Of a stretch of DNA of 64,000 nucleotides, positions 47,638-57,011 are shown piece by piece. A program made the translations under genes and the position numbers. Within the stretch, counting starts at the first letter, position 1, and every line of letters begins with the position of its first letter. Source of the DNA: Acinetobacter sp. ANC 4862 (GTDB lineage: Bacteria; Pseudomonadota; Gammaproteobacteria; Pseudomonadales; Moraxellaceae); the NCBI RefSeq assembly GCF_004336635.1, contig NZ_SJXH01000017.1:1-64000 (forward strand), written 5' to 3'. The notes under the pieces were generated by a model that did not search any database, was not told the origin of the DNA, and saw only the letters and a program-made list of their open reading frames with translations.

Positions 47638-48966
47638 GTGAGCCTTTTCCAGAATATCCTCATCATCGTGATACTGATTGCCGGAGCCGGCTTTCTCTCT
47701 TTAACTGAGATTGCCCTTGCCGGTGCCCGTAAGGTTAAACTTAAAATCCTTGCAGAATCGGGCGATGAACGCGCTCAAAAAGTTTTAGACTTACAAGAAC
47801 AATCTGCTGATTTCTTTGCAGCTTCACAAATTGGCTTAAACGCGGTTGCAATTCTCGGTGGTATCTTGGGTGAAGCAGCATTTCGCCCATATATCGTAAA
47901 TTTTGTGAATCGCATTTATCAAGGTCCCTGGACTGAAAACATTGGCTTTATTCTCTCCTTTAGCTTAGTTACCTCGCTGTTTATTCTTTTTGCAGATTTA
48001 ATGCCAAAACGCATGGCCATGATTGCACCAGAAAAAATTGCGGTTTCTGTTATTAACCCAATTCAAGTTTTTATCAAAATTTGCAAACCACTCGCCTGGG
48101 TAATCAATGCCATCGCGAATTTGCTGTTCCGTTTATTTAAAATCAACACCATCCGTGATGACAATATTACCTTTGCCGATATTTCTGCAGTGATGGATGC
48201 GGGTGCACAAGCCGGTGTACTACAAAAGCAAGAACATCATTTCATTGAAAATGTATTTGAACTTGAAGAACGTAATGTCCCTTCAAGCATGACCACACGT
48301 GAAAACGTGGTGTTCTTCACTTTAAAAGAATCGGAAGCCAGTATTCGCCAAAAACTCGCAGAATATCCTTATTCCAAGTTTTTGGTTTGTAGTGAAAATA
48401 TTGATGATGTGATTGGCTATATTGATGCCAAGGATATTTTAGTCCGTATTCTGAATAACCAGTCTTTACTGCAACTGAATGAAAATACCATTCGTAGTGT
48501 ACTGACCATTCCAGATACGCTAACGCTTTCTGAATTACTGGATCGTTTCCGTTCAACCAAGGAAAAATTCGCGGTTGTTATTAACGAATATGCGCTAGTG
48601 GTAGGTGTAATTACCCTCTCCGACATTATGATTACTGTGATGGGCGACTGGGTGACGACGATTGAAGCCGATCAGCAAATCATCAAACGTGATAATAATT
48701 CATGGCTGATTGATGGCAGCACGCCGATTGAAGATATCAAGCATGCGCTTGAAATTGATGAAATGCCGGATGATGAAAACTATGAAACCATCGCTGGTTT
48801 CATGATGTATAAATTACGCAAGATTCCACGTCCTGCAGATGCTGTGATATTTGGTGCTTATAAATTTGAAGTGGTGGATGTCGATCATTTTAAAATTGAC
48901 CAATTACTGGTGACACGCCTACTCGAAAGACCAGCAGAAAATGATAGCCAGGAACAAGCAGAGTAA
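47638..48966 (+). CDS. CNNM/CorC-HlyC-type membrane protein (UPF0053 family, YtfL-like)
   Basis: The 442 aa protein starts with GTG. It has an N-terminal DUF21 TM domain (about 1-190, with ILIVILIAGAGFLSLTEIALAGARKVKLKIL), a pair of CBS domains (about 205-335), and a C-terminal CorC_HlyC domain (about 345-430, NSWLIDGSTPIEDIKHALEI and YETIAGFMMYKLRKIPRPAD). Family members are linked to magnesium or other cation homeostasis; many are mislabelled hemolysins. The transported ion is not known. Confidence 0.88.
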   Translation: MSLFQNILIIVILIAGAGFLSLTEIALAGARKVKLKILAESGDERAQKVLDLQEQSADFFAASQIGLNAVAILGGILGEAAFRPYIVNFVNRIYQGPWTENIGFILSFSLVTSLFILFADLMPKRMAMIAPEKIAVSVINPIQVFIKICKPLAWVINAIANLLFRLFKINTIRDDNITFADISAVMDAGAQAGVLQKQEHHFIENVFELEERNVPSSMTTRENVVFFTLKESEASIRQKLAEYPYSKFLVCSENIDDVIGYIDAKDILVRILNNQSLLQLNENTIRSVLTIPDTLTLSELLDRFRSTKEKFAVVINEYALVVGVITLSDIMITVMGDWVTTIEADQQIIKRDNNSWLIDGSTPIEDIKHALEIDEMPDDENYETIAGFMMYKLRKIPRPADAVIFGAYKFEVVDVDHFKIDQLLVTRLLERPAENDSQEQAE

Positions 48967-49027
48967 TCTGCTTTTTTTTTATTGAACATACAATCAATAC
49001 TAAAAACAATAAAACTGGATAACGAGA

Positions 49028-49360
49028 ATGAATATTTCCTTGTCAGCATTACTCGCCTGCTTAAGTTTTTATTCTGGCATTTATATGATTTACTATTTTT
49101 TTGCAAAACAACAACAGCCACTGATCATTCTCATTGCGATTGCCCTGCTGATTTTCGCTTGGTGGATTACACCTCATAGCTATGAACGTGATCAGAAAAA
49201 TTATGATTCAAACCTGCGTATGGGGAATTTCTCTGGAATCCATTCATTACATGGTGGAGACTTTTTATTTGGCCAATCAGTCTATTACTGGCTTGGCTTT
49301 ATCAATAAAAAAAGCAAAGTGAACATAAAAAAAGCACCATTCAACTGGTGCTTTTTTTAA
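49028..49360 (+). CDS. small hypothetical membrane protein
   Basis: I recognise no family. The 110 aa frame has two hydrophobic helices (about 5-25 and 32-47) followed by a polar segment (TPHSYERDQKNYDSN) and GIHSLHGGDFLFGQSVYYWLG. The last dozen codons (NIKKAPFNWCFF) are encoded by the terminator hairpin at 49326-49358, so the natural 3' end may have been lost or altered by a frameshift. It lies 61 bases after the CNNM gene and may be co-transcribed. Confidence 0.6.
   Translation: MNISLSALLACLSFYSGIYMIYYFFAKQQQPLIILIAIALLIFAWWITPHSYERDQKNYDSNLRMGNFSGIHSLHGGDFLFGQSVYYWLGFINKKSKVNIKKAPFNWCFF
49326..49358. terminator. bidirectional terminator inside the end of the small membrane gene
   Basis: The hairpin AAAAAGCACCA/TGGTGCTTTTT has A and T tracts on both sides and lies between two convergent genes. 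It overlaps the last codons of the upstream frame. Confidence 0.82.
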
Positions 49361-49372
49361 TTTGAATGAAGA

Positions 49373-49882
49373 TTATTTAAAGTTTTCAATCAAGTTCTCA
49401 ATCACGAGAGCATAGTGAATACCAATGTCTTCTTCTAAAATATTGTATGCATTATCAAACTGAACCATAGGCCAGCCTTCTTTCCAGAATGGGAAAATAT
49501 TGTGTAGATCATGCGTTACAATCGCATCTTCACGCAGAATTGCTTGTGCAATTTGTGATAAAACTTGAGCTGTTTCAGCGCCATCAATCGCCATGTAATC
49601 AATACCACGTACTTTTAAAATACGAATACGATCTTTTTTATATTTAATTTTTTTGGCTTGTCCGGCATTTAATCCCAATGCCAAAGTTACTGCTTCAACA
49701 AAGTTTTTTTCAAAAGCATCATGCAAAGCAACAATTGCCTGTTTATGTGCTTCTTGACGACCAGCTTTACCGCCATTACGGATAATCTCTTTCGCTTCAG
49801 TATTCAGCACATCGTTTTTCATGGACTGTAAAATGTCTAAAATTTCGATATCGCTTAAAGATTCAGGAGATTGATCAGTCAT
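49373..49882 (-). CDS. conserved hypothetical protein
   Basis: This is a 169 aa soluble protein with no signal or TM segment and no family I can name. The N-terminus is acidic and helical (SLSDIEILDILQSMKNDVLNTEAKEI), the middle is basic (GQAKKIKYKKDRIRILKVRGIDYM), and the C-terminus is helical (YNILEEDIGIHYALVIENLIENF). It is a single gene opposite the small membrane gene, with a shared terminator. Confidence 0.75.
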   Translation of the reverse strand: MTDQSPESLSDIEILDILQSMKNDVLNTEAKEIIRNGGKAGRQEAHKQAIVALHDAFEKNFVEAVTLALGLNAGQAKKIKYKKDRIRILKVRGIDYMAIDGAETAQVLSQIAQAILREDAIVTHDLHNIFPFWKEGWPMVQFDNAYNILEEDIGIHYALVIENLIENFK

Positions 49883-50237
49883 GAACTGTCCTTGGACAAA
49901 AATAATAAAGGTCTATTTTCGCATAATTCATCATTTAATACAGGAATAAAATCTGCTTCAGCACATTCTTCGTTAACTACTGATCGAGAAACAATAGTTG
50001 TAAATAGCGCTATTGATATAGCGACATTGAAATATCTTTAGCGACTAAAAAAATTTATTTTTTTGTGAGTACACAGCAATGGATCTATCTAAAAAGCTGA
50101 ACTCGACTTAAATAGCTAAAAGTTAACAGAAAATACTTTTCACTATTCATTCCAAAAAGATAAGCTTACTTTTTCTCTGTCATATTCTGTTAAATCATTT
50201 ATATTACCTTTACTTTTTATGCCCCCCTTTAATTCTT
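49883..50237. other. gap between divergent hypothetical genes, nothing seen
   Basis: This is AT-rich non-coding sequence. It should contain promoters for both flanking genes; none is clear enough to place. Confidence 0.5.
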
Positions 50238-50969
50238 ATGATCAGCAATAAACAAACCGCCCTTTTTTTAAAACAAATGCGGGAGCAACACCCGACAGCG
50301 TTTAAAAGAAATTATTTGTTTTATAGCATGATCAAAACCAAGGGTATTTTAGATGAACTTAAAGAACTGATTCCGTGGGTTCTTGCAGCAATGATTTTTG
50401 TATCACTTTCAATGAGTTTGGGTCATTTTATTTCGATTCAATTTCCCCAATTTGATACTTTTCGCTCGCATGGCATTGCTGTTTTAGCCATCATGTTGCT
50501 GTTTATGCTCTACACGCCACTCGTCATCAAGCAAATCAAACATAGCTCAACCTCCCTGTATCAACACCTACGTCACACCCCGATTAAACTCGCTGTGCTG
50601 ATTGTGCTTCAAACCATTAATATTGCTTATATTGAAAGTACTTTTATAGAAGTCATTCTGTTTTTCTTTGCCTTAAGTTTTGGTTTTGTACGCTTTTATA
50701 AGGAAAATATGTTCCGTGAAGGTACTCAAAATGAGCAATATTTTTATCTGCAAGAAACACGTCGCATTTGCTTTTGGTCATATAAACAAATTTTAAAAAT
50801 TAAATTTAAAATTTTATTGAGTGCAAAAAATTCAAAGGCAAGTCACGCCCTTCAACAACAAGAAAAAAAGTTTATCGAGCTCCATATTCAGCTTATTCGT
50901 TATGAAAATGAATTGTGTAAAACTCATAAACATGTTGATGTTGAAACCTATTTAGATAGCTTGATGTAA
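50238..50969 (+). CDS. hypothetical inner-membrane protein
   Basis: The family is unrecognised. The 243 aa protein has about four TM segments (near 45-66, 82-98, 117-133 and 136-152), and a long, basic, helical cytoplasmic tail (about 155-243) rich in K, Q and E with coiled-coil character (SHALQQQEKKFIELHIQL). No motif suggests an enzyme. No clear Shine-Dalgarno is seen. It is followed by a tRNA-Leu gene. Confidence 0.65.
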   Translation: MISNKQTALFLKQMREQHPTAFKRNYLFYSMIKTKGILDELKELIPWVLAAMIFVSLSMSLGHFISIQFPQFDTFRSHGIAVLAIMLLFMLYTPLVIKQIKHSSTSLYQHLRHTPIKLAVLIVLQTINIAYIESTFIEVILFFFALSFGFVRFYKENMFREGTQNEQYFYLQETRRICFWSYKQILKIKFKILLSAKNSKASHALQQQEKKFIELHIQLIRYENELCKTHKHVDVETYLDSLM

Positions 50970-51142
50970 ATATCAAAAGCTGTGTTCCCTCCTCTAGATT
51001 TCATTTAGAAAATGATTATTTTTACATCCCCTCAATCAATGGAAAAAAATAATAATGATCTCTAAAACTCGTAAAAATGAATTATTTTATAGCTATAAAT
51101 ACATGAATTGATTGAAAAGAAAGCAAACACACCGAAAGATAC

Positions 51143-51171
51143 TTGCCAAGTTTTATTTCGTCCTCTATTAT
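51143..51171 (+). promoter_or_regulatory. promoter of tRNA-Leu
   Basis: TTGCCA and TATTAT boxes are separated by 17 bases. A short GC-containing discriminator (TGCGCACAT) leads to the mature tRNA at 51181. The remaining 50970-51142 holds no gene. Confidence 0.78.
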
Positions 51172-51180
51172 TGCGCACAT

Positions 51181-51266
51181 GCCCGAGTGGTGAAATCGGT
51201 AGACACAGGGGATTTAAAATCCCCCGCCCACAAAGCGTGCCAGTTCGAGTCTGGCCTCGGGCACCA
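51181..51266 (+). tRNA. tRNA-Leu (anticodon UAA)
   Basis: The 86 nt gene has acceptor arms GCCCGAG and CTCGGGC. The anticodon stem-loop GGGGATTTAAAATCCCC carries the anticodon TAA. There is a long variable arm, a T arm with GTTCGAGTC, discriminator A and an encoded CCA. Confidence 0.97.
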
Positions 51267-51300
51267 TTTTAATACTTCTTAAAATGGTGCAATAAAAGAC

Positions 51301-51323
51301 CCAGCGATAAGCTGGTTTTTTTA
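51301..51323 (+). terminator. terminator of tRNA-Leu
   Basis: CCAGC and GCTGG arms around GATAA are followed by T7, about 35 bases after the tRNA end. Confidence 0.8.
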
Positions 51324-51372
51324 TGCCTAAATTATTAAAATACAATCAAACCAATAAAAAGAAATAATAAAA

Positions 51373-51792
51373 ATGAACACAAATAACTTACAACCCATGC
51401 TGTATTGCAGCCTGTTTATATTGCTCACCTCATCCTTTTCTTATGCAGCAGAGCCAGAAGTTAAAGCACCGACTCAGGTCATTTATTCTTTATTTTCTGG
51501 AACGATAACCCTAGATAAAGATCAGCTGATTTTACATCACTGCACTTTAGGCAAAGATCCGTACCTGCTTGAGTTTAATCATGCACAAGATGAAAAACGG
51601 ATTCACACACTTCTGCAACAAGAGCCAAATTTTTGGCTTAACTTAAGAGCAAGTGCTTACTTAAAAAATGAAAAACGCTACTTAAGTGTGGATGGAATAG
51701 CAGAGATCCACCCCAAAGAAAGCTGCCATCTTTCCAAACTGTTGTCTGATTTAAATAAATCTTCGAATATTAAGCTAACTAATAGAGAGTGA
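51373..51792 (+). CDS. hypothetical exported protein
   Basis: This 139 aa protein has a signal peptide (hydrophobic core LYCSLFILLTSSFSYAAEP, cleavage near residue 26) and a small beta-rich mature part with two cysteines (HHCTLGKD and KESCHLSKL) that could form a disulphide. The family is unrecognised. Its last codons (TNRE) fall in a perfect palindrome shared with the opposing gene. Confidence 0.65.
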   Translation: MNTNNLQPMLYCSLFILLTSSFSYAAEPEVKAPTQVIYSLFSGTITLDKDQLILHHCTLGKDPYLLEFNHAQDEKRIHTLLQQEPNFWLNLRASAYLKNEKRYLSVDGIAEIHPKESCHLSKLLSDLNKSSNIKLTNRE

Positions 51793-51810
51793 CTTACCAC
51801 TCTCTATTAG
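51779..51810. repeat. perfect palindrome over the 3' ends of two convergent genes
   Basis: Twelve-base arms CTAATAGAGAGT (51779-51790) and ACTCTCTATTAG (51799-51810) are separated by eight bases. Both genes read NRE from their arm, on opposite strands, just before their stop codons. It may form a transcript-end hairpin for either strand, though without U tracts. Confidence 0.7.
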
Positions 51811-52108
51811 ATACCAACTCTTCCATTTCAATATCCATATAACCGTGATCTTGCACCACCATCATCATGGCTTCAGCAATATAATCCGCTGCAGTATCAT
51901 CTAATGATGAATCAAGGTCCTCAAACTGGGGTTTCATCTTATTAATTAAAACCACTGTTTCGGCAGCAAAACGATAAATTTCTACTTCAGACAAATCAGA
52001 CTTTGCTACTTTCTTCGCAAACTGTTTAATGGTCTGCTTGACTTCAGCCACCAGAATATCGGGATAATATTCATCATCAAACATCGGGAGAAGTAAATCT
52101 TCAAACAT
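51794..52108 (-). CDS. DUF5713-family protein
   Basis: This soluble acidic protein of about 104 aa has the DUF5713 features: MFDDEYYPDILVAEVKQTIK, EIYRFAAETVVLINKM, and the C-terminal ADYIAEAMMMVVQDHGYMDIEMEELVSNREW. Function is unknown. The frame can start at a GTG at 52153, but the ATG at 52108 fits the family better. Confidence 0.72.
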   Translation of the reverse strand: MFEDLLLPMFDDEYYPDILVAEVKQTIKQFAKKVAKSDLSEVEIYRFAAETVVLINKMKPQFEDLDSSLDDTAADYIAEAMMMVVQDHGYMDIEMEELVSNREW

Positions 52109-52153
52109 ACAAAACTCAAAAAAGATACGCATTAAAGCGAGCCTGTATAACAC

Positions 52154-52545
52154 AAAGCAACAAAATTACCAAACCAAACCACAAAAAAGCGAGGGAATTT
52201 TACCCCCACTCTATTTTATTCAGACTTCTTACATACAATTAAGTTTGGCTCATTGCCTGCCACACTTCAATTGCATGACTCATCGTTTTTCTAAAATATT
52301 AACTTGCCCTATCTGAAGCTAAAATGGATTATTTGCATACTCCCTCTTACTTTCTGTAATTAGAACCCACTAAAAGATAAGAAGAAGAATTACCCCTCAC
52401 AAAATGAAATAAATAACTAATTTATTTAAATTTTTTAAATTCATGTAGGGGTTTGGTTGAGTTTTCGATACATTCGATAACATTACTATGATTTAAATAA
52501 AAGTTACTTTATAAAATAAAAACATAATTTTTATAGGGAAATGTT
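52154..52545. other. gap upstream of the lipoprotein gene, nothing seen
   Basis: This is AT-rich non-coding DNA with no RNA structure or open frame that I can support. It should hold the promoter of the lipoprotein gene. Confidence 0.5.
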
Positions 52546-53100
52546 ATGAAAGCCATTTTAGTTACATTTCTTGGAATAACATTAACAGCATGCTCTACAA
52601 CACCAACGCAAGATACTCAAAAACATACTATTTCTGAACCCGAAGTAATAGCGGCACAGCAAGCTTGGTGTAAATCATTACTCGATATCAGCTCAACCTA
52701 CGATAAAAGTGGAAAACAAGCAGCAAATGATCTCGTAAGCAAGGTGATTGATACTGCATATTTTTATCAGGATGGGCCTGTTTTATTTAAGCCTACATTA
52801 ACAACCAATCCACAAACATTCAGAACCACAAAAGAAGGCGCTTTATCTTATTTCGTGGGAGGAAACCCAAATTTTCCTAGTGACAAAGGGTTTGCGCTCG
52901 GTGGGTGGCAAAATTGCTAAATCGATAATGCAGCTATAAATATAGCGGGTAACAGTGCGACCACTTTAGGCAAAGTTCACTTCACCAATAAGAATGGTGA
53001 AGTGACGACTGTAGATAAAAGCTGGAAATTTGTAAAAGATAACGCAGGTAAATTACGAATCGTTGTTCACCATTCTTCACTTGAGAATAAAGGAAAATAA
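52546..53100 (+). pseudogene. lipoprotein gene interrupted by one in-frame stop codon
   Basis: The gene starts with a lipoprotein signal (ILVTFLGITLTACST, lipobox LTAC, Cys16) after a good AGGGAAA site. It runs 124 codons to a TAA at 52918-52920. The same frame then continues without interruption for 59 codons (IDNAAINIAGNSATTLGK, VTTVDKSWKFVKD, LRIVVHHSSLENKGK) to a TAA at 53098. Known relatives in Acinetobacter read through this point and end with the HHSSLP-type motif of a SnoaL/DUF4440-like fold. A GAA or AAA to TAA change would explain it. Function of the family is unknown. Confidence 0.72.
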
Positions 53101-53116
53101 TCACATCTTAAAGCAG

Positions 53117-53146
53117 AAAAAGCTCGATACCTCATCGAACTTTTTC
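53117..53146. terminator. bidirectional terminator before folP
   Basis: The hairpin AAAAAG-TCGAT/ATCGA-CTTTTT has A and T tracts on both sides. It serves folP on the minus strand and the lipoprotein gene on plus. Confidence 0.78.
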
Positions 53147-53150
53147 TTAT

Positions 53151-54008
53151 TTATACACCTAGATTATTCATTGCATTGAAAACTTTAATTGCATCCGACA
53201 TCGCTTTGACATCGTGTGCACGCACCATAGAAGCGCCCTGTTGAATACTCATTAAATGCGCTGCTACCGAGCCTATAGCACGATTTTGCGCGTCAGCTCC
53301 ACCCAGTGCTTCGCCAATAAAACGTTTCCGAGAAAGTGCAGATAAAATGGGATAACCCATATCATTTAATTTATAAAATTCATTTAATAATTTTAAATTT
53401 TGCTGTGCATTTTTAGCAAAACCAAAACCGGGATCAATCATGATATTTTCAGGTTTCACCCCTGCTCTTAAAGCATCATCGACACGCTGCTGTAGCTCTT
53501 CAATCACATCCGTCGCTACATCATTATATTGATCTAAATTATTCATGGTCGTGGGTTCGCCACGCATATGCATAATAATCACGGGAATATTCAGTTCAAC
53601 TGCAGTTTCAAGGGCCTGGGGACGTGTTAATGCACGGACATCATTCCAGATATGGGCTCCAGCTTTTACTGCAGCTTTCATTACTTCTGGTTGTGAAGTA
53701 TCAATCGAGATAATGACATCATGCTTTGATAATTCCTCCACTACAGGTACTACACGACTTATTTCTTCATCCACTTCTACCACAGACGCCCCTGGACGTG
53801 TGGATTCACCACCTACATCAATAACAGTCGCTCCATCAGCCATCATTTGCAGTGCATAAGCTACAGCTTGGTCTTTTGCATTATGCTTTCCACCATCACT
53901 AAAAGAGTCTGGAGTGACATTCAAGATACCCATGACATGCGGTTGAGATAAATTCAGACTGAGTCGTCCACATTGTAATACTCGTTTTGGTAATGGCATC
54001 AACCGCAT
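53151..54008 (-). CDS. folP: dihydropteroate synthase
   Basis: FolP joins p-aminobenzoate to dihydropterin pyrophosphate and is the target of sulfonamides. The 285 aa protein has the two family signatures, MGILNVTPDSFSDGGKH and DVGGESTRPGAS, plus IMIDPGFGFAKN and the SRKRFIGE motif. It is the chromosomal type, not an acquired sul gene. It lies downstream of ftsH in the order known from E. coli, but glmM does not follow. Confidence 0.96.
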   Translation of the reverse strand: MRLMPLPKRVLQCGRLSLNLSQPHVMGILNVTPDSFSDGGKHNAKDQAVAYALQMMADGATVIDVGGESTRPGASVVEVDEEISRVVPVVEELSKHDVIISIDTSQPEVMKAAVKAGAHIWNDVRALTRPQALETAVELNIPVIIMHMRGEPTTMNNLDQYNDVATDVIEELQQRVDDALRAGVKPENIMIDPGFGFAKNAQQNLKLLNEFYKLNDMGYPILSALSRKRFIGEALGGADAQNRAIGSVAAHLMSIQQGASMVRAHDVKAMSDAIKVFNAMNNLGV

Positions 54009-54097
54009 AACAACTCTCCTTAATATCTAACCCATAGTGTATCAAGAGTTGCTTTTACTCTTACTGAAATATTTTCAAACGCTAAACTTTTAAGCAT

Positions 54098-54129
54098 AAA
54101 AAAGAGCCTCAATTGAGACTCTTTTTTAT
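54098..54129 (-). terminator. terminator of ftsH
   Basis: The hairpin AAAAGAG-CTCAA/TTGAG-CTCTTTT has T6 on either side. It lies between ftsH and folP, so folP probably has its own promoter. Confidence 0.8.
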
Positions 54130-54144
54130 ACCGAACCTAGACGA

Positions 54145-56034
54145 TTAGTTTGCAGGTAATGGTGGTGGTGTTGCTGGACCATCAGTTGGTGTTACATCAA
54201 TTACTGGATTATCAGCAATATACACCTTAGGTGGTTGAGGTTCACGACCTTCCATGATGTCACGGATTTGATCACGATCAATCGTTTCCCACTCCATCAA
54301 CGCTTTAACCATCGCATGGGCAACATCTTTTTTACTTTCCAAGATATCGCGTGCGATTTTATATTGCTCATCTAGAATTCGACGAATTTCACGATCCACT
54401 TCTAGTTGCGTAGTTTCAGAAATACTGCGACTACCAATACTGCCCATGAAAGATTGCTGTGCATCTTCTTCATAGACCATCACGCCCATTTTTTCAGACA
54501 TACCATATTTGGTCACCATTGCACGTGCCATTTTCGTTGCACGTTCAAAGTCGTTTGATGCACCTGTAGACATTTGATTAATGAATACTTCTTCAGCAAT
54601 ACGACCGCCAAACAAAATTGAAAGTTCATTCAACATTTTGTCTTTATAATGACTAGTCTGATCAAATTCAGGTAACTGCCAAGTGACACCCAAAGCCCAA
54701 CCACGCGGCATAATCGTTACTTTATGCACAGGGTCTGTACCCGGTAAACTTTCAGCAACAATCGCATGACCGGCTTCATGGTAAGCCGTAGCTCGACGTT
54801 CTTCATCACGAAGCACCATCGATTTACGTTCAGGTCCCATGTACAACTTATCTTTTGCATCTTCAAAGTCATGCATATCGACCGTGTTCTTGTTACGACG
54901 TGCTGCAAATAATGCCGCTTCGTTTACAAGATTCGCCAATTGTGCACCTGAGAAGCCAGGCGTACCACGTGCAAGAACTTTTACATCTACACCTGTGACT
55001 GAAGGCAATTTTTTCATGTGAACATTCAGAATTTGTTCACGACCTTTAATGTCTGGAAGACCAACCATCACTTGGCGGTCAAAACGTCCCGGACGAAGTA
55101 AGGCTTTATCCAGTACATCTGCACGGTTGGTTGCAGCGATAACGATAATACCTTCGTTACCTTCAAAACCATCCATTTCCACCAACATTTGGTTCAGGGT
55201 TTGTTCACGTTCATCATGACCACCACCAGTACCTGAACCTCGATGACGACCGACTGCATCAATCTCATCAATAAAGATGATACATGGTGCATGGCGCTTT
55301 GCTTGTTCAAACATGTCACGGACACGAGACGCACCCACACCCACGAACATTTCAACAAAGTCAGAACCAGAAATACTGAAAAATGGAACTTTTGCTTCAC
55401 CCGCAATGGCTTTCGCAAGTAAAGTTTTACCCGTACCTGGAGGACCAACCATTAGCACACCACGTGGAATACTTGCACCGAGACGTTTAAATTTGGTTGG
55501 ATCTTTCAGGAAATCAACAATTTCCACAACTTCTTGTTTAGCTTCATCACAGCCAGCAACATCAGCAAAAGTGACTTTAATTTGGTCTTCAGAAAGCATT
55601 TTTGCTTTTGACTTACCAAAACTCATTGGGCCGCTTTTGCCACCTGCACCACTACCCATGTTTCGCATAAAGAACATGAATAACAAAATGATTAAAAGTA
55701 CAGGGAAGCTGGCGATAAGAAGTTGCATCAACAAGCCTTGACGTTGAGGAGCAGTACCCTCTACGACAACACCATGTTTAATGAGGCTTTGCATAAGTTC
55801 TGGGTCTTGAATCGCAGGACGGATACTCTCAAACTCTGAGCCGTTTGTTTTTTCACCACGAATTCTTTCACCATCAATTGTGACTTGCTTAATTTGACCA
55901 GCATTGACCGCTGAAACAAACTCTGAATAATTCATTGCAGTCGGTTGATTGCGGTCACTGATGTTGCTGAAAATCAAAATCAGCACACCAAGTATAACCA
56001 GCCACAATACGGCATTCTTGAAGAGATCGCTCAA
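54145..56034 (-). CDS. ftsH: ATP-dependent zinc metalloprotease FtsH
   Basis: FtsH is a hexameric inner-membrane AAA+ protease for quality control and regulated proteolysis. The 629 aa sequence has two TM helices (about 8-25 and 100-122), a periplasmic loop, the AAA domain with Walker [14 protein letters not shown], Walker [13 protein letters not shown] and second region of homology [21 protein letters not shown], and the zinc motif [13 protein letters not shown]. The C-terminus ends in a Pro/Thr-rich tail. It lies 131 bases after rlmE in the conserved rlmE-ftsH order. Confidence 0.98.
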   Translation of the reverse strand: MSDLFKNAVLWLVILGVLILIFSNISDRNQPTAMNYSEFVSAVNAGQIKQVTIDGERIRGEKTNGSEFESIRPAIQDPELMQSLIKHGVVVEGTAPQRQGLLMQLLIASFPVLLIILLFMFFMRNMGSGAGGKSGPMSFGKSKAKMLSEDQIKVTFADVAGCDEAKQEVVEIVDFLKDPTKFKRLGASIPRGVLMVGPPGTGKTLLAKAIAGEAKVPFFSISGSDFVEMFVGVGASRVRDMFEQAKRHAPCIIFIDEIDAVGRHRGSGTGGGHDEREQTLNQMLVEMDGFEGNEGIIVIAATNRADVLDKALLRPGRFDRQVMVGLPDIKGREQILNVHMKKLPSVTGVDVKVLARGTPGFSGAQLANLVNEAALFAARRNKNTVDMHDFEDAKDKLYMGPERKSMVLRDEERRATAYHEAGHAIVAESLPGTDPVHKVTIMPRGWALGVTWQLPEFDQTSHYKDKMLNELSILFGGRIAEEVFINQMSTGASNDFERATKMARAMVTKYGMSEKMGVMVYEEDAQQSFMGSIGSRSISETTQLEVDREIRRILDEQYKIARDILESKKDVAHAMVKALMEWETIDRDQIRDIMEGREPQPPKVYIADNPVIDVTPTDGPATPPPLPAN

Positions 56035-56165
56035 AGCTTTATTCCCATATCAATCTAATTTGATCATGCCCAAAACGGGTGACCTTAATTTAAGCTGAAG
56101 ATCAGCTTTGCAATATTTTAAAAATGTACAAAATGCACAATTTTTAACGTCTTGGCAAGTAAACT

Positions 56166-56816
56166 TTATTTAGAAGCCTTCTTGCGCCCTTGTCCGATCA
56201 AAAATACTTCTTTAGAACGGGCACGTGAAGCAGCAGGTTTTGCTGTCTTTAATACATCAAAGCTATCTACGACTTGTTTACGGAATTCATCAAATCCTGT
56301 GCCCTGGAAAACCTTGACCACAAACTGCCCTTTAGGTCCTAAAACCTTGTTGGCGAAATCTAAAGCAAGTTCACACAAGTAAATTTGACGCGGTTGATCT
56401 ACAGCCTTATTACCTGATGTATTGGGGGCCATATCTGAAATTACAACGTCTACGGTCCGTCCGTTTAAAAGATTTAACAATTTTTCGAAAACTTCTTCTT
56501 CTCGAAAGTCACCTTGTAAAAAGGTGACATCAGGCAATGCATCCATTTCCAAGATATCTGAAGCAATCAGCAAACCTTTATCGCCGACCAATTTCCCGGC
56601 AATTTGCGACCAGCTTCCTGGGGCAGCACCCAGATCGACCACGGTCATGCCTGGCTTAATAATTTTATATTTTTCTTGCATTTCAAGAAGCTTATAAGCA
56701 GCACGCGCACGATAGCCTTCCTTCTGTGCTTTTTTCACAAACGGATCGTCTAGGTGCTCGCGCATCCAATCTCGACTGCTTTTCGATAACTTTTGGTTGG
56801 TAATGCGTGTCGCCAT
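56166..56816 (-). CDS. rlmE: 23S rRNA 2'-O-ribose U2552 methyltransferase RlmE
   Basis: RlmE (FtsJ/RrmJ) methylates U2552 and aids 50S assembly. The 216 aa protein has the SAM site [13 protein letters not shown], the catalytic lysine, aspartate and lysine regions ([27 protein letters not shown]) and a basic N-terminus. It is divergent from yhbY and upstream of ftsH, as in E. coli. Confidence 0.96.
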   Translation of the reverse strand: MATRITNQKLSKSSRDWMREHLDDPFVKKAQKEGYRARAAYKLLEMQEKYKIIKPGMTVVDLGAAPGSWSQIAGKLVGDKGLLIASDILEMDALPDVTFLQGDFREEEVFEKLLNLLNGRTVDVVISDMAPNTSGNKAVDQPRQIYLCELALDFANKVLGPKGQFVVKVFQGTGFDEFRKQVVDSFDVLKTAKPAASRARSKEVFLIGQGRKKASK

Positions 56817-57011
56817 AACTCTCTAAATAATAAAAAACTTCTAATTCATGATTGTACGTGAAAAACACAGACCTTGCAGTATACATCTGTATCTAAATCT
56901 GATCTTTGGTATGTTTTTTTCAATAATGGAAATTGATTTTTTCAACAGAATATAAAGCGTTTAAACCCGACATTTGCTATACTAAGCCGTTTTTAAAATT
57001 AGGTTATCTTT

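Noticed and set aside
53151..54008. Acquired sulfonamide-resistance gene (sul)
   Set aside because: The sequence and the ftsH neighbourhood are those of chromosomal folP.
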